A stretch of 48,857 nucleotides of DNA from contig JAQTNV010000025.1 in the NCBI GenBank assembly GCA_028713675.1, forward strand, positions 1-48,857, given 5' to 3'. The stretch comes from a bacterium (lineage in GTDB: Bacteria > Desulfobacterota > JAPLJL01). Position 1 is the first letter of the stretch. Every line of letters starts with the position of its first letter. The notes beneath the pieces are model-generated. The model saw only the letters and a program-made list of their open reading frames with translations. It was not told where the DNA came from and ran no database searches. Below, piece by piece: positions 17,318-26,290 of the stretch. Made by a program: the position numbers and the translations under genes.

Positions 17318-18961
17318 ATGAAGAAATGGATGGCGTTATTTTTCATTCTTGTTTTTGCCGGGTCAGTCGCCCGGTCCGGGGCGGAAACCATTCTGCTCTC
17401 GGGCAGTCACACCGTAACTTACGACATTATCAATCCCCGGGGCCTGAAAAATCTCCCGGAATATTCCAACCAGAATTATTCGCAGAAAATAATTTCCGGC
17501 GACCGGGTCAGCAAGAAGGTCAGGGTTGAGATCAACCTCAGCCCTCTGCCTCCATCCGGGCCTTTTCCCATTGATCCGGTTTCGCTTCCGCCCGAACTCC
17601 GCCCGTTCCTCGCGGCCGAAGAGGATATTCCCTCCGGCAATTCCCGGATGATCGAGATCGCGAAAAAGATCACCCAGGGAAGCGCCGGCGCCACGGAAGC
17701 GTATAACCGGATTATCGACTGGGTCATGGATACCCTGGAATACGAGATCAACACTCCCCAGGACGCGATCTCGGTTTTAAAAAGCAGAAAAGGGTCCTGC
17801 GTGGGGTTTTCGAATTTGAGCCTGACCCTGCTCCGGGCTTCCGGTTTTCCCGCCCGCTATGTCTCCGGATACCTGCCGCCCGGATACGACTGGGGCATCT
17901 CCAGGGATTACTGGGGGGTAAAAACCTCGGGGGGAGGGTTTCATGCCTGGATCGAGGTGTACCTTCCGCGGGTAGGATGGGTTTTCACCGATGCCCAGCA
18001 TTCAAAAACCTTTGTGGATCCTTTCCATCTTCTGCTGGGGATCCGGGGACTGAACATCGGGGATAACGTGCCCCGGGAAGGTGAATATATCGCCGTCGAT
18101 AACGGCACTTCCTTCACGGTGGCCGAGGAGGAAAACCGTTCGGAACTGGTGGATTCCCTGCCCGCGCCGGTTAAAAAACTGCTGGGCCGGGCCGAAACCG
18201 GGGCCAAGACCAGGGCCAGGGTGGTGGCCACCATCGCCAATCCTTCCGGAAAAGGCATACCCGGTTCGGAGCTGGTTCTTTGGCAGGGCCCGAAAGGAAC
18301 GGTGAATAAAGCCAATGACGATGGAATCGTCTATCTGATCGGGCTGGACCAGGGCGATTATGACCTGACCTTCCAGGCCGCCGGGTTCGCGGCCAGAAAG
18401 GAAAAAATTTCCCTCCCGCCGGGAACTACCAGAAAAATCAAGATCCAGCTGGAAGAGGGAGGGGAAGTCAGCGGAAAGGTCGAAGATCTCAACGGACAGC
18501 CTCTCGGCAAAGCTAAGATTTTTGTCTGGGAGGGAGCGGTCGGAACCGGGTATCCCGCGGAAAGCAATGGCCGGTTCCGGCTCCGTAATCTGCCCCTGGG
18601 GGAAGCGAAATTAAGCGCTCAGGCGGATGGGTTCATTGATGAGGATCAAAAGGTGGTAATCAAGCGCGGCGGCCCGGTCCAGGTCAATTTCCGCCTGGAG
18701 CCAGGCGGGATTTTAAAAGGATCGGTTCAGGATCAACAGGGCAAGCCCGTTAAAAGAGGAAAGATATTTATCTGGACCGGCGATCGCGGAGTCGGATACA
18801 CCTTAAAAGAAGATGGAACTTATCTGATCAATGGAATTAAGCCGGGAAAATATAGGCTAAGCATCAGGTCCTCAGGTTTTATCGAGGAATTTAAAGATAT
18901 TCAGATTGAAAAAGGGAAAACATATCAAACTGATTTCTCCCTGAAACCAAAAGAACTCTAA
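17318..18961 (+). CDS. exported transglutaminase-like protein with carboxypeptidase-regulatory-like repeats
   Basis: A 547-residue secreted protein. After the signal peptide (LFFILVFAGSVARSGA) comes a transglutaminase/protease-like domain (about 100-260) with an intact triad: Cys161 in RKGSCVGFSN, His209 in GGGFHAWIEVYLP and Asp225 in WVFTDAQ. Three beta-sandwich domains of the carboxypeptidase-regulatory type follow (starting near 300, 385 and 465), marked by GSVQDQQGKPVKRGKIFIWT and similar. The second and third are clearly related and share the IFVWEG/IFIWTG turn. The enzyme could cross-link, hydrolyse or process envelope proteins. AAGG lies 8 nt before the ATG. Last of the four-gene exported group. 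Confidence 0.85.
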   Translation: MKKWMALFFILVFAGSVARSGAETILLSGSHTVTYDIINPRGLKNLPEYSNQNYSQKIISGDRVSKKVRVEINLSPLPPSGPFPIDPVSLPPELRPFLAAEEDIPSGNSRMIEIAKKITQGSAGATEAYNRIIDWVMDTLEYEINTPQDAISVLKSRKGSCVGFSNLSLTLLRASGFPARYVSGYLPPGYDWGISRDYWGVKTSGGGFHAWIEVYLPRVGWVFTDAQHSKTFVDPFHLLLGIRGLNIGDNVPREGEYIAVDNGTSFTVAEEENRSELVDSLPAPVKKLLGRAETGAKTRARVVATIANPSGKGIPGSELVLWQGPKGTVNKANDDGIVYLIGLDQGDYDLTFQAAGFAARKEKISLPPGTTRKIKIQLEEGGEVSGKVEDLNGQPLGKAKIFVWEGAVGTGYPAESNGRFRLRNLPLGEAKLSAQADGFIDEDQKVVIKRGGPVQVNFRLEPGGILKGSVQDQQGKPVKRGKIFIWTGDRGVGYTLKEDGTYLINGIKPGKYRLSIRSSGFIEEFKDIQIEKGKTYQTDFSLKPKEL

Positions 18962-18998
18962 GGTCTTTCCCCTACTTCCAACGAACTTTTTTTTATGA

Positions 18999-19031
18999 GA
19001 CAATGTCCAAGACATATGGAGATGATATGTC
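18999..19031. promoter_or_regulatory. inverted GACAT boxes upstream of the sigma factor gene
   Basis: The 9-bp palindrome GACAATGTC (18999-19007) is followed by GACATAT (19011-19017) and its complement ATATGTC (19025-19031) with a 7-nt spacer. The cluster of four GACA/TGTC half-sites lies 61 nt ahead of the sigma gene start and suggests a regulator binding site. The protein that would bind it is unknown. Confidence 0.4.
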
Positions 19032-19092
19032 CGGTATTCTGTAGGATATATTTGCAGATTCGGATTTAACAACTTGTCAGAGGATTTAGCAT

Positions 19093-20598
19093 ATGAAAAG
19101 CGAAAAAAAGCAGAAAAAGAAAGCCGAGGTCCAGGCCAATCCCGAACTGGAACTTGAGAGCGCGGAAGCCCTGACCGTCTTGCCGGAAGTGCTCCCGGAT
19201 GAAGCCCCGGAGCTTCCCGAGGATCTGGTTCCGATTCCGGTCTTCCGGAAGGACGATGTCGAAATCGACTATTCCCAGCAGTATTTCCGGGACATGGGCG
19301 ATTACGAGCTTCTTTCCTGCGATGAAGAAGTGGAACTGGGCCGGAAAATCGAAGAGGCACGGAACAAGCTGATTGAAGTCCTCTTCAAGACCGACGCTTT
19401 CATTGAAACCCTGCAGAAAATTCTGGGCGGCGGTTCGGAGCTGGAAATGTCTTTCGCCATCACCCCGACCGATCCGATGATTGAAAAGCCGACCTACCGG
19501 ACGGACAAGGCGAATAAAGTCATCAAAATCCTGCGCCAGATCGACGGATTGGAAAAGGAATACAAAGCGATTGAAAACAAACTGAAAAAAAAGAACTCCT
19601 ACACCGCCATCGGGAAGAAGCGGGTCCAAAAGCGGAAAATCAAGAACCGGGAGGAGATCAAGGCCCATCTCGACAGTCTTCCCTTCCGCGGCGAATTCAT
19701 CGAGGAATTCATCATCAAGTTTTCCGGGGCTATGAGGGATTGTCCCCAATCGGTCCGCCTGGTTCCGGACGAGGTTTTTCCCGTCGATATCGGGGTAAAA
19801 CCCCGGGAACGGGAACGGCTGCTTTTCATTCTCGAGAAACCCCTGGAAGATATCAGGGCGGCCCGGCACAAGTTCATCCAGGGCAACCTGCGCCTGGTGG
19901 TAAGCATCGCCAAGCGTTATCTGAACCGGGGGCTTTCTTTCCTGGATCTGATCCAGGAGGGCAACCTGGGCCTGATGCGGGCGGTGGAAAAATATGATTT
20001 CCGCCGGGGATTCAAATTTTCCACTTATGCCACCTGGTGGATCAGGCAGTCCATTATCCGGGCCATCGCCGACAAGTCCCGGACCATCCGGGTCCCGGTG
20101 CACATGGGCGATACCCTGCTGCATTTCAACCGCGCCACCGCGGAACTTTCCCGCGAGCTCGGCCGTGATCCTTCCCTGAAGGAGATCGGGGATCGCCTGC
20201 AGATGCCGGATGACCGGGTGGCGGAGATCCTCAAGCTGAATCGGGAGCCGGTTTCCCTGGAAAGCCCGATCGGAGACGAGGAAGACACCCTGGGGTCGGT
20301 CCTGGCCGATGAACGCACCGAGGCCCCGATCGACCTGGCCGCGAAGATGAATCTTTCCGACCGCACCCGGGAGGCGCTTTCCACCCTTTCCCCGCGCGAG
20401 GAGAAGATCCTGCGGATGCGTTTCGGCATCGAGGAGGACAACGAGTATACCCTGGAGGAGATCGGCAAGGTCTTCAATATCACCCGCGAGCGGATCCGCC
20501 AGATCGAGGCCCGGGCGCTGAAAAAGCTGAAGGAATCCGGCAAAGGGGATACCCTGAAGGAGTTCTTCGGCCACGAGGAAGACACCAGCCGGAATTAA
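19093..20598 (+). CDS. rpoD: RNA polymerase sigma factor, RpoD-like
   Basis: A 501-residue sigma70. Region 1.2 is at about 57-100 ([19 protein letters not shown]), followed by a 150-residue non-conserved region as in RpoD. Region 2 is near 260-335 with [20 protein letters not shown] and the -10-recognition/melting helix [20 protein letters not shown] plus TIRVPVHM. Region 3 follows, and region 4.2 carries the [23 protein letters not shown]. Regions 2.4 and 4.2 are of primary-sigma type. It lacks a recognisable region 1.1, having instead a short Lys-rich then acidic leader, and region 1.2 reads [11 protein letters not shown] instead of the usual DPVRMYLREMG. dnaG, the common neighbour, is absent, so an RpoS-like alternative sigma is possible. 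An intrinsic terminator follows. Confidence 0.88.
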   Translation: MKSEKKQKKKAEVQANPELELESAEALTVLPEVLPDEAPELPEDLVPIPVFRKDDVEIDYSQQYFRDMGDYELLSCDEEVELGRKIEEARNKLIEVLFKTDAFIETLQKILGGGSELEMSFAITPTDPMIEKPTYRTDKANKVIKILRQIDGLEKEYKAIENKLKKKNSYTAIGKKRVQKRKIKNREEIKAHLDSLPFRGEFIEEFIIKFSGAMRDCPQSVRLVPDEVFPVDIGVKPRERERLLFILEKPLEDIRAARHKFIQGNLRLVVSIAKRYLNRGLSFLDLIQEGNLGLMRAVEKYDFRRGFKFSTYATWWIRQSIIRAIADKSRTIRVPVHMGDTLLHFNRATAELSRELGRDPSLKEIGDRLQMPDDRVAEILKLNREPVSLESPIGDEEDTLGSVLADERTEAPIDLAAKMNLSDRTREALSTLSPREEKILRMRFGIEEDNEYTLEEIGKVFNITRERIRQIEARALKKLKESGKGDTLKEFFGHEEDTSRN

Positions 20599-20622
20599 GC
20601 GAAAATTATTGCGGATATTTTT

Positions 20623-20660
20623 CGGGGCCCAGGACCAGTTTCCAGGGCCCCGTTTTTTTT
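20623..20660 (+). terminator. intrinsic terminator of the sigma factor gene
   Basis: The stem CGGGGCCC (20623-20630) pairs with GGGCCCCG (20645-20652) around a 14-nt loop, followed by eight T (20653-20660). It begins 25 nt after the stop codon. Confidence 0.9.
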
Positions 20661-20756
20661 ATGACGATTATTTTGGCCAGGTCCGGTCAGCACGAATTCC
20701 ACCGGCAGACGGGACACGACGGTCTTTTTCTGATTTTGGGGATTTTTATTACAGAG

Positions 20757-21791
20757 CTAGTTTTTTCCCAACCAGTCCAAAAGATAGGGATAAACCTCGT
20801 GGAAAGCAGCCGGCCCGAGGATAAGGTCGAAATGGCCATATTCCTTCCGGTAGTGGTTGGCCCGCCCGAAGATGCGGATTTTCTTTTTCTCGGAGGAAAT
20901 GGCCCGGTAGGCGAATTCCGCCTCCCAGGGGGGGGCGAGATTATCGAGCTGCCCGGAAAGAAAAAGGACAGGGGCCCGGATATTTTTCAGATTAATTAAA
21001 TAATTTCTTTTGCCGTCCCGGGAGCTTAGAATCCCGGTTTCCACCCAGCGGGCCAGCTGCTGGGCCGTCCCCGGAGGGATGGACTCGAAGACCGTCTGGC
21101 AGATCTCGGCTTCGGTTTTTTCATCCGCGATCGGGCCCCAGAACAGGAGGTGGAAGAGGGTGCCGGGAACGGCCGGCCAGGGGGCAGGGGCCTGGCAGGT
21201 TTTTTTAAGGTCAATCAATTCGCTTTTGTCTCCTTCCGCGAGCCCCGGGGCTTTTCCCGCCCAGCTCCTGACCGCCAGGTTGGCGGCCTGGGTTGAGCTG
21301 GGGGTATTAATCAGAATGATTTTATCGACACCGGGGTCGGGGTTGGGTTCGGAAGACAGATGCTCGAGCAGGATCGTCCCGCTTATTCCCAAACCGATCA
21401 GGTCAAAATCTTTCCGTTTGGTTTCGATTCCCACCCGATCCAGGGCTTGGGGAAGGTCATAACCCAAGAGTTCATCCAAGCTCCAATCCCGGGGCCCGGA
21501 ACCGGGGCCGCGGAATTCCACCACCCAGACATCGCGCCCTTTCCGGGACAGGTAGGGGGCCAGCCCGCCGGAAGAAGGGAGATCAAAAACCAGGTGGTTG
21601 GCGCCGATTTCCGGAAATAATATTATCGGAGGTTGTCGCCGGTTCTTTCCCGGGTAATGATAAAGGGAGACTTGGGCCTGATCTTCGGTGGTGATAACCA
21701 GCGGGGGCTGGGATTCGATCTGAGGGAGTTCGGAATAAGCGAACCCGCAAACGGAGAAATAAGAAATTAAAATAAATTGAAGCAATCCCAT
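20757..21791 (-). CDS. exported alpha/beta hydrolase
   Basis: A 344-residue protein with an N-terminal signal-like segment (LLQFILISYFSVCGFAYS). The alpha/beta-hydrolase fold is seen from PIILFPEIGANHLVFDL (oxyanion loop) through VWVVEFRGPGSGPRDWSLDE, the nucleophile elbow LIGLGISGTILLEHL, the acid turn LFLSGQLDNLAPP and the His in EYGHFDLILG. The elbow is GISGT rather than strict GxSxG. The RGPGSGPRDWSLDEL and GHFDLILG regions resemble lysosomal/gastric-lipase and PHA-synthase-like hydrolases, so an ester or lipid substrate is likely but not known. Convergent with rpoD; the minus-strand end lies close to the terminator. Confidence 0.8.
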   Translation of the reverse strand: MGLLQFILISYFSVCGFAYSELPQIESQPPLVITTEDQAQVSLYHYPGKNRRQPPIILFPEIGANHLVFDLPSSGGLAPYLSRKGRDVWVVEFRGPGSGPRDWSLDELLGYDLPQALDRVGIETKRKDFDLIGLGISGTILLEHLSSEPNPDPGVDKIILINTPSSTQAANLAVRSWAGKAPGLAEGDKSELIDLKKTCQAPAPWPAVPGTLFHLLFWGPIADEKTEAEICQTVFESIPPGTAQQLARWVETGILSSRDGKRNYLINLKNIRAPVLFLSGQLDNLAPPWEAEFAYRAISSEKKKIRIFGRANHYRKEYGHFDLILGPAAFHEVYPYLLDWLGKN

Positions 21792-21850
21792 CGGTGCGAT
21801 ATATTATCAGCCAATAATGGCGGGAGCAAGGATCAAAAGCGGGAAAAAAC

Positions 21851-21993
21851 AGTTTCTAGTTTCGGGTTGCGAGTTTCGAGTTGGAAAAATCAGAACCGGA
21901 AACCATAAACCCACTTGAAACTAATAGATGTTTTGGTTTGGGAGTTTAGAGTTTAAGATCATAACCAGAAACCAGAAACTAGAAACCAGAGAC
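21851..21993. repeat. heptamer-periodic foldback upstream of moeA
   Basis: The left tract (about 21851-21880) repeats GTTTCTA-like 7-mers (GTTTCTA, GTTTCGG, GTTGCGA, GTTTCGA). The right tract (21962-21989) has TAACCAG, AAACCAG, AAACTAG, AAACCAG in exact 7-nt register, largely complementary to the left. The right tract ends nine bases before the moeA start and so occupies the place of its leader. Confidence 0.7.
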
Positions 21994-21997
21994 GAAA

Positions 21998-23266
21998 ATG
22001 AAAATTAATCATAAACCGGTCGGGTTTAAAGAAGCCCGGAAGATAGTTTTGGAAAAAGCCGATCCGCTTCGTCCGGAAAAGGCTGGCCTGCGGGAAAGCC
22101 TCGGGCGCGTCCTCGCCGCCGACATGGTTGCCGGTCGCAACCTCCCGCCCTGGAACAATTCCGCGATGGACGGTTTTGCCGTCCGGGCCCGGGATGTCCG
22201 AACCGCGGGGGAAAATACTCCCGTCGACCTGAAGGTAATCGGAGACCTGCCGGCGGGAAAACAATGGAAAGGGAAAGTCGGGGCCGGGGAAAGCGTCCGG
22301 ATCATGACCGGGGCCCCGATTCCCGCCGGAGCGGACGCGGTGGCCCGGGTGGAGATCACCCGGGAAATTGACCGGGGGAGGATCCAGGTATTGAGTTCCG
22401 TTCCGCCCGGCAACGATCTGCGCCGGGCCGGAGAGGATGTCCGGGCCGGAAGCGTGGTTCTAATGGCTGGGGCGGAAATCCGGCCGGCCGAGATCGGAAT
22501 CCTGGCGGCGATGAACATCTCGAAAGTTCCGGTTTATCAAAGGCCCCGGGTCTCAATTCTGGCCACGGGGGATGAAATTTCCCGGGTCGGGAAAACCGTC
22601 CGGAAAGATCGGATCATCTCCTCGAATTCCTATGCCCTGGCCGCCCAGGTAATCGAGGCCGGGGGGATTCCCCTGGATCTGGGAATCGCCCGGGATGACC
22701 GGGAGGAAATCCTTGACCGGCTTTCCCGGGGCCTGCAGGCGGATATCATTGTCACCTCCGCCGGGGTTTCGGTGGGGGATTACGATTTCGTCAAGGATGT
22801 CTATCGGGAATTGGGGGTAAAGATTATTTTTCAGAGACTCAAAACCCGTCCCGGCCAACCCCTGGTATTCGGGAGAATCGGCCGGAAATCGGTTTTCGGA
22901 CTTCCCGGCAACCCGGTTTCTTCCATGATCTGTTTCGAGGAATTCATCCGTCCCCTGGTCCGGCAAATGACCGGGCACCGGAACATTTTTCGCCCGGAAA
23001 TCCCGGTCCGGGCGGGAGAAGCTCTTGAAAAAAACCCCCGGCAGACCCATTTCCTGCGCTGCCGGATTTTTCGTCAGCGAGGGGAATGGTGGGGGGAAAC
23101 TACCGGGCCCCAGGGATCAGGAATCTTAAGCTCGATGGTCAAAGCGGATGGAATAATGATATTCCCCGAAGGCCTGGAAAGAATCGCCAAAGGGGACCTG
23201 GTCCGGGTCCAGCTGCTCAGGGACGATATACCGGGTAGCATTAAGAGCAAAGGGCATAGCGCATAG
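21998..23266 (+). CDS. moeA: molybdopterin molybdenumtransferase
   Basis: A 422-residue enzyme that inserts molybdate into adenylated molybdopterin in the last step of Moco synthesis. Motifs in order: LGRVLAADMVAGRNLPPWNN, SAMDGFAVRARD, RIMTGAPIPAGADAVARVE, SILATGDEISRVGK, IISSNSYALAAQVIEAGG, IIVTSAGVSVGDYDFVKDV (MoCF domain), RPGQPLVFGRIG and FGLPGNPVSSMICFEEF, and a C-terminal beta-barrel domain IV. No other Moco gene is near. The last residues (KSKGHSA) are encoded by low-complexity repeat-like sequence that runs on past the stop, so the C-terminus may be variable. No strong ribosome site; the leader is a heptamer repeat. Confidence 0.95.
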   Translation: MKINHKPVGFKEARKIVLEKADPLRPEKAGLRESLGRVLAADMVAGRNLPPWNNSAMDGFAVRARDVRTAGENTPVDLKVIGDLPAGKQWKGKVGAGESVRIMTGAPIPAGADAVARVEITREIDRGRIQVLSSVPPGNDLRRAGEDVRAGSVVLMAGAEIRPAEIGILAAMNISKVPVYQRPRVSILATGDEISRVGKTVRKDRIISSNSYALAAQVIEAGGIPLDLGIARDDREEILDRLSRGLQADIIVTSAGVSVGDYDFVKDVYRELGVKIIFQRLKTRPGQPLVFGRIGRKSVFGLPGNPVSSMICFEEFIRPLVRQMTGHRNIFRPEIPVRAGEALEKNPRQTHFLRCRIFRQRGEWWGETTGPQGSGILSSMVKADGIMIFPEGLERIAKGDLVRVQLLRDDIPGSIKSKGHSA

Positions 23267-23292
23267 GGCGAAGCGCCAAGCGAATAAAAAAC

Positions 23293-23315
23293 GTAGCCGC
23301 GGGCTTTAGCCCGCG
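23293..23315. repeat. GTAG-stem-TTTA-stem hairpin, copy 1
   Basis: GTAGC followed by CGCGGGC (23298-23304), loop TTTA, GCCCGCG (23309-23315). Same layout, with a different but still paired stem, at 26296-26313. It lies between moeA and the ResB-like gene. Confidence 0.75.
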
Positions 23316-23355
23316 AAATAAAAAACAAGGTACAAAGAAAAAGTCGAAACGAGCT

Positions 23356-24450
23356 ATGAGCACCAAGGAAAGACCCAAAATTGATCTGAAAGGGCGGTTG
23401 ACCTCGGTCCGCCTGGCCATATTTCTTTTCATCGCTATCGCCCTGGTTTCCATCCTGGGCACTTTTATACCCCAGGGCAGTGAACCGATGGAATATATTT
23501 CAGAATACGGGGAACGTCTCGGCTCCTGGATCTTAAAACTTGGACTGGCGGACGTTTATCATTCCCCGGTATTTATTCTCCTGCTCTTTCTCCTGTTCAT
23601 TAATCTGTTCAGTTGCCTGGTTACGCAGCTGCCGAATTTCTTGAAAAAATGGAAAACCCTGAACGGAAGGCTCCGGTTGATCCGGTCCGGGCCGCTGCTG
23701 ACCCATATCAGCATGATTTTAATTCTCCTCGGCGCCATGCTGGGGGTGGTTTTCAGCCGGAGCGAAGAAATCAATATTCAGGAAGGCGAGGTCAGGCAAA
23801 TCCTGGATTCGCCCCTGAGTTTGAAACTGAATAGTTTCCGGATTGATTATTACGACCGGATGGAAACCCAGGTTTCGGATTTTGTCTGCGATGTATCGCT
23901 CTGGCGAAACTCGGCCCGGATCGAAAACGCCACTATCAGGGTTAATCATCCTCTGACGTATCAGGGACACCGGGTTTACCTGGTGAGTTACCGGGAATTC
24001 CCCACCCGGATCAGGAAGGCGGATTTACGGATCGTCCCGCCCGGTCAGAACCCGGCCGCTTTGGAACTCCTGTTCGGCCAGAAGCGGAAGATTCCGGGAA
24101 CCGATCTGGACCTGGAGCTGCAAAAATACCTGGCCGATTTCCGGTTTGATCTCGAAACCGGGGAATACGTTTCCGCCTCGATGGACCCGAGAAACCCGGC
24201 CGTTTACCTCGTGGCCTATCGGGATCAGGAAGAAGTTGGGAAGGGCTGGGTTTTTCTCAAGCATCCCGGACCGGTGCCCGGCAACACCCTCCCGGTCGCG
24301 GTCCAGTTTGCCGGCTACGAACCGGTTTCGCTGGTTAACCTGATGGCCAAGAAGGATCCCGGCCTTCCCCTGATCTGGATCGGGTTTGTTCTGGGAACGA
24401 TCGGGGTCTGCCTCGGACTTTTCCGCCTGCGGATGAAATCCAAAGACTGA
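23356..24450 (+). CDS. ResB-like cytochrome c biogenesis protein
   Basis: A 364-residue membrane protein. The N-terminal region has the ResB/Ccs1 signature TSVRLAIFLFIAIALVSILG with FIPQG after the first span, a second span (VFILLLFLLFINLFSCL) and a third at GPLLTHISMILILLGAML. A large extracytoplasmic domain (about 135-335) and a final span (LIWIGFVLGTIGVCLGLF) follow. ResB works with CcsA/ResC to move heme and attach it to apocytochromes c (system II). No ccsA/resC gene is in the window, so the partner is elsewhere or this is a stand-alone homologue. The ATG lies about 90 nt after moeA; RBS weak. A link to molybdoenzyme respiration is conceivable but only by proximity. Confidence 0.85.
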   Translation: MSTKERPKIDLKGRLTSVRLAIFLFIAIALVSILGTFIPQGSEPMEYISEYGERLGSWILKLGLADVYHSPVFILLLFLLFINLFSCLVTQLPNFLKKWKTLNGRLRLIRSGPLLTHISMILILLGAMLGVVFSRSEEINIQEGEVRQILDSPLSLKLNSFRIDYYDRMETQVSDFVCDVSLWRNSARIENATIRVNHPLTYQGHRVYLVSYREFPTRIRKADLRIVPPGQNPAALELLFGQKRKIPGTDLDLELQKYLADFRFDLETGEYVSASMDPRNPAVYLVAYRDQEEVGKGWVFLKHPGPVPGNTLPVAVQFAGYEPVSLVNLMAKKDPGLPLIWIGFVLGTIGVCLGLFRLRMKSKD

Positions 24451-24481
24451 TCACCCTTCTTCATTACCGGGTTTAGTCAAT

Positions 24482-24584
24482 CGGTTGTGGCTGAGCGGCT
24501 TCCACCTCTGGCGGAATCCCGCCACGAGCGGCGATCGTCATGTTTGTGTTTTACGGTTGCGGCTAAGAGCCGAAAGCCTCAGCC
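24482..24584. repeat. structured intergenic element with duplicated CGGTTGYGGCTRAG
   Basis: CGGTTGTGGCTGAG (24482-24495) and CGGTTGCGGCTAAG (24554-24567) are direct repeats. GGCTGAG (24489-24495) can pair with CTCAGCC (24578-24584), enclosing hairpins GGCGG-AATC-CCGCC (24510-24523) and CGGCT-AAG-AGCCG (24560-24572). It lies between convergent genes. Confidence 0.45.
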
Positions 24585-24625
24585 GATCTACGTAATCCGA
24601 CAATAAAAAATTCGTTATTAGGAAA

Positions 24626-26185
24626 TTAGGATTGAGGGGCGGAAGAGGTTTTGTCCGCATCCAGGATTTTGAGAAAAACTTCCACTACCTGCGGGTCGAA
24701 CTGGGTTCCCAGGCAGCGCTTGAGTTCCTGAATGGCCTGTCTCTGGCTGCGGGCCTTGCGGTAGGAGCGGTCGGAGGTCATGACCTCATAGCTGTCCGCC
24801 ACCGCCAGGATCCGGGCCCCCAGGGGGATATCATTTCCCTTTTTTCCCTCCGGGTAGCCCTTGCCGTCGAAATGCTCATGGTGGTGATAGATAATCGGGA
24901 TGATATCCCGCATGATTTTAATCGGTTCCAGGATTTTCCGGCTCAGGTGGGTATGATATTGGAACATTTTCTGTTCTTCCTTGGTGAGCTTGCCCGGCTT
25001 GTTCAGGGTTTCCAGCCGGATCCCGATCTTACCGATATCGTGAAGCCGGGCCGCATGAGTAATATTGTTGACCTGTAACTTATCCAGGTTCATTGCTTCG
25101 GCGATTTTCCGGGCATAAAGGGCGACCCGCTCGGAATGACCCCGGGTGTAATTATCCTTGGCTTCCAGGGCCGCCACCAGCCCCTCGATGGTCTGGGTCA
25201 GGGTCTGGGCCAGCTCTTCATAAAGGCGGGCGTTTTCCAGGGCCATTACCGCCCGGCTGGAAAAGATGACCATGGATTTGCCGTGACCGTCGGTGAAAAT
25301 CATGCGGGGGTCATAGGAAACCGCGATTAGAAAGCCCCGGAGCTCCTTCTGCAGGCGCAGGGGAGCGGCGACGATCGAATAAATGGTCTGGGGATGGGCC
25401 AAGAACGATGAGTCTTTTTCCGGGGTGGGGGAGAGCAGGACCTCCGAAAGCTTGAATCCGGAGGCGATGAACATTTCCCGGTTCTCCAGGTTGGATTTCA
25501 ACCGGTCGAAATTGATGGGCAGCGGCTCCAGGGCCTGATCTCCGCTTGTCTTGCTTTTTTCCATCAGGAGATCAAGCAGGCCGTGATCGTTGGTGAAATA
25601 GACGGCCACCCGGTCGGCCTTGAGTTCGGAAAGCACGATCTCGACAATCAAGGCCAGGAGCTGTTTCAGATCCAGGGTGGCGATCATCGCTTCGCTGATC
25701 CGGTAAAGGGAGAGGAGTTCCTTGAGTTGAACGTTCTCCCGCTCAAACCGGAATTTATTGGAAGCCTTCTTGACCAGCTCGATGAATTCCTCGAGTTTGA
25801 AAGGCTTCAGGATATAGTCGTAGGCCCCGAGCTTCATGGCCTCAATCGCGGTTTCCACGGTTCCGAAACCGGTCATCAGGATGGTGATCGGGGGGGAGGG
25901 CAGGTTCCGGGTTCGCTTGAGCAGTTCGATCCCGCGGACCCGGGGCATTTCCAGGTCGGTGATCATGATGTCGGCCGGGTGATGCTCCAGGATATCCATG
26001 GCTTCATCACCGTCGGCGGCGCTTTCGACCTGGTAGCCTTCCTCTTTCAGGATATCGACAATGACATCCCGGATCGGCTTTTCATCATCGACGATCAGGA
26101 TCGAAATCGGAAGAGGGTTGTCTTCAGTCATGGGGGAAGAATGGTTGGCCGCGGGCTGGTTATTTCCCAATTTAATTTCCGGCAT
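24626..26185 (-). CDS. response regulator with GAF and HD-GYP output
   Basis: A 519-residue cytoplasmic protein predicted to hydrolyse cyclic di-GMP. Receiver at about 28-145 with VDDEKP, phosphoacceptor Asp in IMITDLEMP, MTGFG and Lys in YILKPF, so it is a normal phosphorylatable domain. A GAF-like domain spans about 160-325. HD-GYP at about 335-510 carries HDIGKIGI (HD metal site) and HHEHFDGKGYP (the GYP motif), followed by ILAVADSYEVMTSDRSY. The ATG at 26185 has GGAAGA nearby; an ATG at codon 19 is an alternative. Divergent from a GGDEF cyclase across 241 nt, so the enzymes for making and breaking the same messenger share a control region. Confidence 0.92.
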   Translation of the reverse strand: MPEIKLGNNQPAANHSSPMTEDNPLPISILIVDDEKPIRDVIVDILKEEGYQVESAADGDEAMDILEHHPADIMITDLEMPRVRGIELLKRTRNLPSPPITILMTGFGTVETAIEAMKLGAYDYILKPFKLEEFIELVKKASNKFRFERENVQLKELLSLYRISEAMIATLDLKQLLALIVEIVLSELKADRVAVYFTNDHGLLDLLMEKSKTSGDQALEPLPINFDRLKSNLENREMFIASGFKLSEVLLSPTPEKDSSFLAHPQTIYSIVAAPLRLQKELRGFLIAVSYDPRMIFTDGHGKSMVIFSSRAVMALENARLYEELAQTLTQTIEGLVAALEAKDNYTRGHSERVALYARKIAEAMNLDKLQVNNITHAARLHDIGKIGIRLETLNKPGKLTKEEQKMFQYHTHLSRKILEPIKIMRDIIPIIYHHHEHFDGKGYPEGKKGNDIPLGARILAVADSYEVMTSDRSYRKARSQRQAIQELKRCLGTQFDPQVVEVFLKILDADKTSSAPQS

Positions 26186-26290
26186 ATTTCTTCCGGCAGT
26201 TTAGCCATTACCGAGGAGATAGTCAAACCAGGAAAGCCCCTAGTTCATTGACGATTGCAGATTTACAATTGACAAATGATAACCAAATGC

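Noticed and set aside
19066..20574. Open frame antisense to almost the whole sigma gene
   Set aside because: GC-rich codon mirror; the sigma protein has clear domain homology and the antisense product has none.
21792..21997. Moco riboswitch before moeA
   Set aside because: The region is explained by heptamer repeats; no Moco-RNA core motif was seen.
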